Shown one piece after another: positions 7,511 through 12,832 of a stretch of DNA of 12,832 bases. Under the pieces are notes generated by a model that saw only the letters and a program-made list of their open reading frames with translations, was not told the origin of the DNA and ran no database searches. Source of the stretch: Nitrospirota bacterium (GTDB lineage Bacteria; Nitrospirota_A; Leptospirillia; Leptospirillales; Leptospirillaceae); contig JAKBTA010000035.1 of NCBI GenBank assembly GCA_021844645.1, positions 1 through 12,832 of the forward strand. The letters are read 5' to 3'. A program made the position numbers and the translations under genes. The stretch's first letter is position 1, and every line of letters starts with the position of its first letter.

Positions 7511-7539
7511 TTGCAGACAGTCGGTTCTCCCTGTAGAAT
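7511..7539 (+). promoter_or_regulatory. Sigma70-like promoter for the hopanoid genes
   Basis: TTGCAG (7511-7516), a 17-base spacer and TAGAAT (7534-7539; five of six to the -10 consensus) lie about 80 bases upstream of the cyclase start. The -35 keeps the TTG core only. It would give a leader of roughly 70 bases ahead of the cyclase-phosphorylase genes. Confidence 0.55.
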
Positions 7540-7571
7540 GAACACATTAGAAAAAATCCTTAATGCAAGAA

Positions 7572-7607
7572 GAGCGGGGTTCTTTTACGCGATCCGCTCC
7601 CTGGAGG
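7572..7607 (+). promoter_or_regulatory. Leader hairpin next to the cyclase ribosome binding site
   Basis: GAGCGG (7572-7577) can pair with CCGCTC (7594-7599) around a 16-base loop. The stem ends three bases before the SD GGAGG (7603-7607), which sits ten bases before the cyclase ATG. A structure this close could affect ribosome access. It has only six pairs and a long loop, and may be chance. Confidence 0.3.
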
Positions 7608-7617
7608 TTTTGACACG

Positions 7618-9669
7618 ATGGAGAAAGTAGCTTCCCCCAATGCAGGGGACCGGTCCTTATCGGATGACGAGAAACCGTTTCTGGATTCGAAAGGGAGTTC
7701 TGGCTCCAGTTTTAGGGAAAGACTGGAAGAAGCCATCGCAAAGGCTGCCAGATCTCTTCTGGATCGCCAGCATCCGGAGGGGTATTGGGTCGAACCTCTT
7801 GATGCAGATGTAACCATTCCTGCTGAGTATGTCATGTTTCAGTTTATCCTCGGGAGAAAGGATGAGGTTTTTTTCCGCGATGTAGCGGAGTACATCCTTT
7901 CGATTCAGGGTGAGGATGGGGGGTGGCCTTTATTTACAGGAGGGGCAGCTGACATCAGTGCCAGCGTCAAGGCTTATTTTGCCTTGAAGCTTTTGGGGTA
8001 TTCTCCCGATCATCCGGCTCTGGCAAAAGCGCGTGCGCTCATTCTTGAAAGGGGCGGAGCCACTACTGTCAATGTTTTTACCCGGATCACCCTGGCTCTT
8101 TTTGGGCAATACGACTGGAAGGGTATTCCGGCCTTGCCTTGTGAAATGATTCTGCTGCCAAAATGGTTCCCTCTTTCGATCTATACCGTTTCCTACTGGT
8201 CAAGAACGGTCATTGTTCCCTTGCTGATCATCTATCACTATAAGCCGGTTACCCCGGTTCCTCCGGGACAGGGAATGGATGAGCTGTTTTTAAAACCGAT
8301 GGAGGAGGTTCACTTTGGCTATTCCTGGGATAAAAAACTTTTTTCCTGGAAAAACCTGTTTTTTGTCCTGGATTATTTTATCCAGCACTGGAACCGCCAC
8401 CCCCCTGGATTTTTAAGGAAAAGAGCTCTTGCAAGAGCTGTCGAATGGCTGATTCCCAGAATGAAAGGAGAGGGGGGCCTCGGTGCGATTTATCCGGCAA
8501 TGGCCAACAGTGTCATTGCAATGAGGCTTTCAGGGTACTCGGATGATCATCCGCTTGTGAAAAGGGCTATTGCATCGATTGATGACCTTGTCTTTGCCCG
8601 GGACAACATGCAGTCCGTTCAGCCTTGCCATTCTCCGATATGGGATACTGCGCTCAGCCTTGGGGCCCTTTTTGAGGCGGGTGTTTCTGCCGATCATCCG
8701 GCAATTACCCGCGCACTTGAATGGTTTCGCAGAAAAGAAGTCAGGACTGTTGGCGACTGGTCGGTTCATGTCAAGGGTGTCGAGCCTGGTGGTTGGGCCT
8801 TTGAATTTGAAAACGATTACTACCCTGACGTTGACGATACTGCTGTTATTCTGATGGACTTTGCCAAGTGGACCAATGGATTCAAGGGATATGAAGATGT
8901 TGTGAGGAGAGCTGCCAGATGGGTTCTGGCAATGCAGTGCACGGATGGGGGCTGGGCCTCCTTTGACAAGGACAATGATCTCCTGTTTTTAAACAACATA
9001 CCTTTTGCCGATCACGGGGCGCTGCTCGATCCGTCAACGGCCGATCTGACGGGGCGTGTCCTGGAGTTTTTGGGGCTGTACGGTTATCGGCCCGATTTTC
9101 CACCGGTTGCGCGGGCTCTCGATTACTTGCGTCGTGAGCAGGAAGCTGACGGTTCATGGTATGGTCGATGGGGAGTCAACTATATTTATGGCACATGGTC
9201 TGTGATTTCGGCATTGAAGGCGTTGGGGATCGATATGAAGTCATCGATGGTTCAGCGTGCAATGGGCTTTTTACTTGATCACCAGAATCCAGATGGGGGA
9301 TGGGGCGAAAGCTGCCTCTCCTATTACAAAAAAGAGTCTGCAGGTGTGGGGGATTCAACTCCATCGCAAACAGCGTGGGCTCTTATTGCGCTGGTTCATG
9401 GGGAACATGCGGACAACCCAAAAGTCCGGAAGGGAGTTTCCTGGCTTCTTGAGAATATGCGACAAGATGGCCGCTGGGATGAATCACTCTATACCGGAAC
9501 CGGTTTCCCCAGGGTTTTTTATCTTCGCTATAACATGTACAGAGACTATTTCCCGTTGTGGGCACTAGCCCTTTACCAGAATGTCCATTTCGAGGGGGCT
9601 TCCCGTGTTTCCGGGAAAGTAGCCGTATGGAGGAAGCAGCCCTTTGCCCCTCTCGCCTCATTTTTCTGA
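7618..9669 (+). CDS. shc: Squalene-hopene cyclase
   Basis: Membrane-bound terpene cyclase that folds squalene into pentacyclic hopene/hopanol, the committed step of hopanoid synthesis; also called HpnF. It has 683 residues, within the usual 620-690 range. The catalytic acid motif DVDD (Asp404, Asp406, Asp407) matches the family's DXDD proton donor. Several QW repeats are visible: QHPEGYW from 51, QGEDGGW 97-103, QCTDGGW 440-446, QEADGSW 508-514 and QNPDGGW 556-562. Internal alpha/alpha-barrel repeats also carry the recurring pattern DHPxxxxA (for example SPDHPALAKA, SDDHPLVKRA and SADHPAITRA). All expected core parts are present, so the enzyme looks functional. ATG 7618 has GGAGG ten bases upstream. 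The last 26 bases overlap the next gene, whose SD lies inside this one, implying coupled translation with the phosphorylase. The first 35 or so residues are polar and probably a variable extension. Confidence 0.97.
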   Translation: MEKVASPNAGDRSLSDDEKPFLDSKGSSGSSFRERLEEAIAKAARSLLDRQHPEGYWVEPLDADVTIPAEYVMFQFILGRKDEVFFRDVAEYILSIQGEDGGWPLFTGGAADISASVKAYFALKLLGYSPDHPALAKARALILERGGATTVNVFTRITLALFGQYDWKGIPALPCEMILLPKWFPLSIYTVSYWSRTVIVPLLIIYHYKPVTPVPPGQGMDELFLKPMEEVHFGYSWDKKLFSWKNLFFVLDYFIQHWNRHPPGFLRKRALARAVEWLIPRMKGEGGLGAIYPAMANSVIAMRLSGYSDDHPLVKRAIASIDDLVFARDNMQSVQPCHSPIWDTALSLGALFEAGVSADHPAITRALEWFRRKEVRTVGDWSVHVKGVEPGGWAFEFENDYYPDVDDTAVILMDFAKWTNGFKGYEDVVRRAARWVLAMQCTDGGWASFDKDNDLLFLNNIPFADHGALLDPSTADLTGRVLEFLGLYGYRPDFPPVARALDYLRREQEADGSWYGRWGVNYIYGTWSVISALKALGIDMKSSMVQRAMGFLLDHQNPDGGWGESCLSYYKKESAGVGDSTPSQTAWALIALVHGEHADNPKVRKGVSWLLENMRQDGRWDESLYTGTGFPRVFYLRYNMYRDYFPLWALALYQNVHFEGASRVSGKVAVWRKQPFAPLASFF

Positions 9670-11806
9670 TCACGATTCTCGTTTGTCTTCACGGCCCCTT
9701 TTGATTCTTACACCACTTGAGGAAGAGGCCCGATGTTTGATGTCAGGGCTTCTTCCTGTGCTTAAAAGGCATGGTTTATTGATTCAGCGGGAGAGGGTGG
9801 GGTCTGTTTTCTCCCCGGGGCTCTTCCGCTTGCAGGTTATCGGGATGGGGCCTCCCGATGAGGATGATGATGCGTTCTTGTCGCGCCTGAAACCAGATGA
9901 TGTCGTTTTCCTGGTCGGTTTTGGGGGTGGAATTTCGAGCCGTGCCCAGAGGGGAGATGTTTTCTTTCTCTCTTCGGTCTCCACTTTTCAGGAAAAGGAT
10001 GGCGAGGAATCCCGGCGTTTTTCGGAGGCATCACTGCCTGGCTCATCAATAATGGGGAGAATCTTGGGATTCCCGCTTGGGACAGGGGTCTCCCTTTTGA
10101 AAATTGCAGGAAGTCCCGAAGAAAAAAAAGAGCTTTTCCGGTTGACAGGCTCTGATGTTTGCGACATGGAAACCGGAGCATGGGAAAGAGTCATTCAGTC
10201 GAAGGGGTGCCGGTTTATTGTGGCAAGAGTCATATCTGATTCAGTTGAAGAAACATTGCCGGAGTTTTTAGGGGATCTCATCCAGAAAAACGGGAAGCTG
10301 TCCCTCAGAAAACTGTTGCTTGCGCTTCTTTCACCTCAAAAGCTTCTGGCACTGGTCAAGATCGGTTACTCACAGAGAGTTGCGAGAAAAGGTCTTGCCG
10401 AGCTTGGAAGAAAAATTGGCGTCTTGTTGACGGAAGAATCAAAAGATAAAACCATGGGGGAAGTTTTTCGGGGCTTTTTTCTTGGAGTCCTGGTGATGCT
10501 CTTCCTGGGGAGTTTTTCTGTCAGCGCTTATGCGATTCCTCTCCCGCCACCTGCATCTTCGTCGGGGCCACCGGGAACCGGGCCTTTTTTGAATCCGGGC
10601 AATGGCGAAAGCTTTCCACAGTTGCCGATTGGTGTCCCATCTCCGTTTTCTTTCAGTACTCCAACTCAGAATACGGTTGTCATTCCACTTCCTGCTATCG
10701 GTGTCAGCTACAATACGGGGGTAACGGTCGGGACGATTGTTCCCATCCTTTCTGCCTTGCCCAGCGGCCGTATTACTTCAATCCTTGCACCATCCATCAC
10801 CTACAATCCTTACCTGGGTACCCAGGTGGGCGCGCGTTATTACCGTTATTACAAAGGTAATCTCAAAAGATGGCATCTTATCGGGCTTCAGTCGAACTCT
10901 ATCTGGAACTTTTATGAGTTTCATTACAGAGACCTTTCCATGGGAGATGGTCGATATATTCTTGATATCCGTCTGAAGGATTTCAAGAATCCCGCTGCCC
11001 GATTCTATGGCTTGGGGCCGGACTCCGCTTTTGGAAATCAGTCAAATTACACACTGTCTGAAGCCTCGGCCCATGTGACGGTGGGTGCGAATCTTGACCA
11101 TCAGAAAATCCGGGCCTGGTTTATGGAGCGACTCAGGGAATATGGTGCCTCCCCCGGAGTGATTCCCGGCCTGCCCTACTCCGGGACGGTTTTCCCTAAT
11201 GTCAATGGTCTTTCAAACAATCCTGTGATTATCTCCCATCGGGCGAATGTGACTTATGATACCAGGGACAACCACCTGATTCCGTCGACAGGGACCTATG
11301 CACGGGCTTTTGCAGAACTTGACCAGAACGAAACGGCCGGTGAGGTAAGTGTATTCGATCGCTTCAATGCCGAGTATAAAACATGGATACCCCAGGGGGA
11401 GAATGATCAGAATGTGCTTGCGATCAGGGGGATGGTGAACCTGATGAATGGTCCGAATATTCCCTTCTACGCACAAAGCATGCTGGGAGGCGCGTATACC
11501 CTTGAAGGGTTTGGTACTGGACGTTTCTATGATCTTGATGCGGCCCTTTTTAATGTTGAAGAGCGGATACAGGCTTTTGACATGACACTTCTCGGTGTAA
11601 CCAGTTCCTGGCAAATCGCTCCGTTTTTGGGGGTAGGAGAGGTTTTTCATGATCAGAGGGAGCTTACAAATCCCTCGCTTTATGCAATCAATCCGGGCGT
11701 CGGCTTCCGGGCCCTTGTCGAGCCCAATGTGGTTGGGCGTCTTGACATGGGTTATTCCACCCAGGCGGGGGTCGTGGAGTATGTGGGAATCGGGTTCCCC
11801 TTCTGA
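9644..11806 (+). CDS. hpnG: HpnG-type hopanoid phosphorylase fused in frame to an Omp85-like outer membrane barrel
   Basis: One open frame of 720 residues with two unrelated parts. Residues 1-265 form a nucleoside phosphorylase/nucleosidase-fold protein: TPLEEEA (23-29), GMGP (67-70), GFGGG then RGDV (92-105), DMETGA (174-179) with the ribose-binding Glu176, and RVISDS with catalytic-type Asp199. Directly after squalene-hopene cyclase this fits HpnG, which removes adenine from adenosylhopane to give ribosylhopane. Residues 271-297 are a classical signal peptide ending AYA, then a Pro/Ser-rich stretch, then a beta-barrel with YDTRDN (538-543), LGGAYTLEGF (614-623) and a C-terminal Phe, as in Omp85-type surface antigens. 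The TTG at 9644 has GGAGGAAG ten bases upstream, inside the cyclase gene. A cytoplasmic enzyme ahead of a signal peptide is unlikely as one protein; expect two products or a base error near 10441. The 3' end overlaps a convergent lipoprotein gene. Confidence 0.8.
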   Translation: MPLSPHFSDHDSRLSSRPLLILTPLEEEARCLMSGLLPVLKRHGLLIQRERVGSVFSPGLFRLQVIGMGPPDEDDDAFLSRLKPDDVVFLVGFGGGISSRAQRGDVFFLSSVSTFQEKDGEESRRFSEASLPGSSIMGRILGFPLGTGVSLLKIAGSPEEKKELFRLTGSDVCDMETGAWERVIQSKGCRFIVARVISDSVEETLPEFLGDLIQKNGKLSLRKLLLALLSPQKLLALVKIGYSQRVARKGLAELGRKIGVLLTEESKDKTMGEVFRGFFLGVLVMLFLGSFSVSAYAIPLPPPASSSGPPGTGPFLNPGNGESFPQLPIGVPSPFSFSTPTQNTVVIPLPAIGVSYNTGVTVGTIVPILSALPSGRITSILAPSITYNPYLGTQVGARYYRYYKGNLKRWHLIGLQSNSIWNFYEFHYRDLSMGDGRYILDIRLKDFKNPAARFYGLGPDSAFGNQSNYTLSEASAHVTVGANLDHQKIRAWFMERLREYGASPGVIPGLPYSGTVFPNVNGLSNNPVIISHRANVTYDTRDNHLIPSTGTYARAFAELDQNETAGEVSVFDRFNAEYKTWIPQGENDQNVLAIRGMVNLMNGPNIPFYAQSMLGGAYTLEGFGTGRFYDLDAALFNVEERIQAFDMTLLGVTSSWQIAPFLGVGEVFHDQRELTNPSLYAINPGVGFRALVEPNVVGRLDMGYSTQAGVVEYVGIGFPF
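10454..11806 (+). CDS. Outer membrane beta-barrel protein (Omp85/surface-antigen type), likely separate product
   Basis: Internal ATG at 10454, in frame with the phosphorylase, begins a self-contained 450-residue outer-membrane protein. A 27-residue signal peptide (hydrophobic core GVLVMLFLGSFSVSAYA) is followed by a Pro/Ser-rich linker to about residue 75. Alternating aromatic/polar strands then run to a C-terminal Phe, the usual barrel insertion signal. YDTRDN and LGGAYTLEGF match the surface-antigen (BamA/TamA barrel) pattern, but the usual Arg of the RGF/RGY loop motif is Glu here. No POTRA domain is visible, unlike BamA or TamA. The SD before this ATG is weak: GGAAGA is about 16 bases upstream. 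Substrate and partners are unknown; the location in a hopanoid cluster is suggestive only. Confidence 0.6.
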   Translation: MGEVFRGFFLGVLVMLFLGSFSVSAYAIPLPPPASSSGPPGTGPFLNPGNGESFPQLPIGVPSPFSFSTPTQNTVVIPLPAIGVSYNTGVTVGTIVPILSALPSGRITSILAPSITYNPYLGTQVGARYYRYYKGNLKRWHLIGLQSNSIWNFYEFHYRDLSMGDGRYILDIRLKDFKNPAARFYGLGPDSAFGNQSNYTLSEASAHVTVGANLDHQKIRAWFMERLREYGASPGVIPGLPYSGTVFPNVNGLSNNPVIISHRANVTYDTRDNHLIPSTGTYARAFAELDQNETAGEVSVFDRFNAEYKTWIPQGENDQNVLAIRGMVNLMNGPNIPFYAQSMLGGAYTLEGFGTGRFYDLDAALFNVEERIQAFDMTLLGVTSSWQIAPFLGVGEVFHDQRELTNPSLYAINPGVGFRALVEPNVVGRLDMGYSTQAGVVEYVGIGFPF

Positions 11807-12426
11807 ATTTCCCTTCTCAGACGGTCTTCGGCTGCCCGGTCATTTTTTTTGATAACCTTTTGGACAGATCTTTTATTGCTGTCCAGAAGGCTGCAGGAGA
11901 GATAGGAGACGGGCGACAGAAACAGGTCAACTGTCCCCATCAGAAGTCCATCTGCGAGGAATGTTGGAAAAGAAACATCACCATAGTGCCTGAAGGTGAA
12001 AGCAGGCCGGGCAAAGATACATGTCGCGAGAGATGTTGTTGTTGTTCTCCCCAGCTTGTGCACGTCCCGTGCTGAGTTGACCATATAACGGTTAATGGAA
12101 TATTTATTTGGCCGCAGCAGGGCAGAGTAACGGGTGATATGCCAGTTCTGGTTCTGGTCAAACCAGAAGAGCTCATTCCCTTTGACAAGGTGCTTTCCAA
12201 GAGAGTATCTGGGGTCTGTCCATGAAAATCCGTCTTTTTTGAGAATCGGCTCTATCTGGGCCTCTGCCTTGCGGGACGGGAAAACGGTATCGGGAAGATC
12301 AATTTGAGCTGTATCGAGGGCATTCTGTTTTTCCAGTGGAACCGGCGCCGTGTTGCATGAAGCAATAGACAGCAGAAGGGCGGAGAGGGCGAGGAACTTT
12401 TTTATGACTTTTATTGGGCCGATCAA
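11752..12426 (-). CDS. Lipoprotein of unknown function
   Basis: A 224-residue lipoprotein. The N-terminus has several lysines, a hydrophobic core (FLALSALLLS) and a lipobox IASC with the acylated cysteine at residue 24. The mature part is polar with scattered aromatics and one hydrophobic patch (about residues 150-180, with a Gly/Leu-rich run ending VDLFLSPVSYLSC). A charged segment follows (about 182-205). I do not recognise a family. The start is TTG 12426, strongly supported by GAAGAGG five bases upstream. The gene is divergent from hpnA across 126 bases and convergent with the outer-membrane barrel gene, overlapping its 3' end by 55 bases, so the last 17 or so codons of both genes are antisense to each other. 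Its place between hopanoid genes, on the other strand, could mean a linked envelope role or chance. Confidence 0.8.
   Translation of the reverse strand: MIGPIKVIKKFLALSALLLSIASCNTAPVPLEKQNALDTAQIDLPDTVFPSRKAEAQIEPILKKDGFSWTDPRYSLGKHLVKGNELFWFDQNQNWHITRYSALLRPNKYSINRYMVNSARDVHKLGRTTTTSLATCIFARPAFTFRHYGDVSFPTFLADGLLMGTVDLFLSPVSYLSCSLLDSNKRSVQKVIKKNDRAAEDRLRREIQKGNPIPTYSTTPAWVE
11820..11850 (+). terminator. Possible intrinsic terminator after the barrel gene
   Basis: Fourteen bases after the barrel stop, GACGG (11820-11824) can pair with CCGGTC (11836-11841) with one bulged base. Eight Ts follow (11843-11850). It would end the cyclase-phosphorylase-barrel transcript. It lies inside the coding part of the opposing lipoprotein gene, where the T-run is the antisense of Lys-Lys-Asn codons, so codon use alone could explain it. 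The stem is short. Confidence 0.4.
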
Positions 12427-12552
12427 AAAAACCTCTTCAAAAAGGAACGATTGGAATTGTATTCAAACGGAGTTGATGATGAAACGCAACGCTTATTTAC
12501 TTTATCACAGGAGTTCCATCCTGAAAAAATTTAAAAACAGGGAGGACTCCTG
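12427..12552. promoter_or_regulatory. Divergent intergenic region, lipoprotein / hpnA
   Basis: These 126 AT-rich bases separate the TTG of the lipoprotein gene (minus) and the ATG of hpnA (plus), so promoters for both should lie here. Possible elements are weak: TTGATG at 12473-12478 on the plus strand, with a poor -10 at normal spacing; and TACAAT on the minus strand (about 12462-12457), with a poor -35. At the edges are the two ribosome sites, GAAGAGG (minus, 12438-12432) and GGAGG (plus, 12541-12545). Confidence 0.4.
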
Positions 12553-12832
12553 ATGGGAACAGGAAAGCGAACAGCTCTGGTGACCGGGGCGACTGGGTTT
12601 GTCGGCTCACATGTGGCGCAACTTCTGCTCGAAGAAGGATATTCGATCCGCTGTCTGGCAAGGGAAGGCAGCGATAAAAGAAATCTTCCCGGAGAGAGTG
12701 AGCATGTCTCCTGGGTTACGGGAGATCTCCTTGACCCATTGTCCCTTGTGCGGGCGCTCGACGGGATGCAGGAGCTGTACCATGTCGCGGCGGACTATAG
12801 ACTCTGGACCCCCCGCAAAGGTGAGATCATCC
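12553..12832 (+). CDS. hpnA: Hopanoid-associated sugar epimerase/reductase HpnA (5' part)
   Basis: The first 93 residues of an extended short-chain dehydrogenase/reductase, cut by the window edge. TGATGFVG (11-18) is the Rossmann dinucleotide-binding glycine motif. Arg33/Arg37 follow strand two and may contact the cofactor phosphate, GDLLD marks the next conserved turn, and YHVAADYRLW near the end is characteristic of HpnA. Full-length relatives have about 330 residues. HpnA is named from its presence in hopanoid clusters; its exact reaction is less settled than that of the cyclase, and it resembles dihydroflavonol reductases and sugar epimerases. ATG 12553 has a strong GGAGG seven bases upstream. 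It has the same direction as the cyclase and phosphorylase but is separated from them by the divergent lipoprotein gene, so it must have its own promoter. Confidence 0.93.
   Translation, partial: MGTGKRTALVTGATGFVGSHVAQLLLEEGYSIRCLAREGSDKRNLPGESEHVSWVTGDLLDPLSLVRALDGMQELYHVAADYRLWTPRKGEII

Noticed and set aside
8000..8720. Recurrent GATCATCCG-like words in the cyclase gene
   Set aside because: They encode the repeated DHP turns of the cyclase's helical repeats, so they reflect protein repeats, not DNA elements.
12350..12553. 67-codon open frame on the plus strand reaching the hpnA start
   Set aside because: Its first half is antisense to the lipoprotein signal peptide and the rest is the AT-rich divergent promoter region; the translation has no meaningful features.

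Overview
The window reads as chromosomal DNA of a Gram-negative, hopanoid-making bacterium. It encodes an inner-membrane/periplasm/outer-membrane export system, two lipoproteins with signal peptidase II sites, an outer-membrane barrel and part of a hopanoid gene cluster. Base composition is near balanced to slightly GC-rich, and about half of the genes appear to start at GTG or TTG behind a good Shine-Dalgarno (SD) site. A Leptospirillum-like member of Nitrospirota would fit this mixture, but that is a guess from gene content, not something the sequence proves.

Left part (about 1-5456): an efflux locus of the E. coli YbhGFS(R) type. On the minus strand, from right to left, lie a HlyD-like membrane fusion protein (3959-3057), a double ATP-binding cassette protein (3064-1283), an ABC-2 permease (1286-138) and the first six codons of a further gene, probably the partner permease (138-121). 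These genes overlap one another by 1 to 8 bases, as expected for a translationally coupled operon. Divergent from them, across about 120 bases, is a TolC-type outer-membrane factor (4080-5456). Together they would form a trans-envelope ABC pump. The first 122 bases are a perfect inverted copy of 287-408 inside the permease gene and cut off the second permease; this looks more like an assembly or template chimera than biology.

Middle (about 5457-7617): a small TPR lipoprotein (5607-6170) behind a recognisable sigma70-type promoter, then a four-helix membrane protein of unknown function (6334-7443). The leader before the membrane protein holds a hairpin and a spaced repeat.

Right part (about 7500-12832): hopanoid biosynthesis. 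Squalene-hopene cyclase (7618-9669) has its own likely promoter. Overlapping its end by 26 bases is an open frame (9644-11806) that joins a complete HpnG-type nucleoside phosphorylase, in frame, to a complete signal-peptide-bearing Omp85-like outer-membrane barrel. A lipoprotein gene on the minus strand (12426-11752) converges on it and overlaps its 3' end by 55 bases. Divergent from that is the start of hpnA, a hopanoid-associated epimerase/reductase (12553 to the window edge). The cyclase makes the C30 hopene skeleton; HpnG and HpnA belong to the side-chain and accessory part of the pathway.

The observation most worth checking is the phosphorylase/outer-membrane-barrel fusion. As one chain it makes little topological sense, and one added A in a four-A run would split it into two ordinary genes. 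No gene-free stretch exceeds 300 bases. I saw no tRNA, rRNA, CRISPR array, transposase or phage gene.
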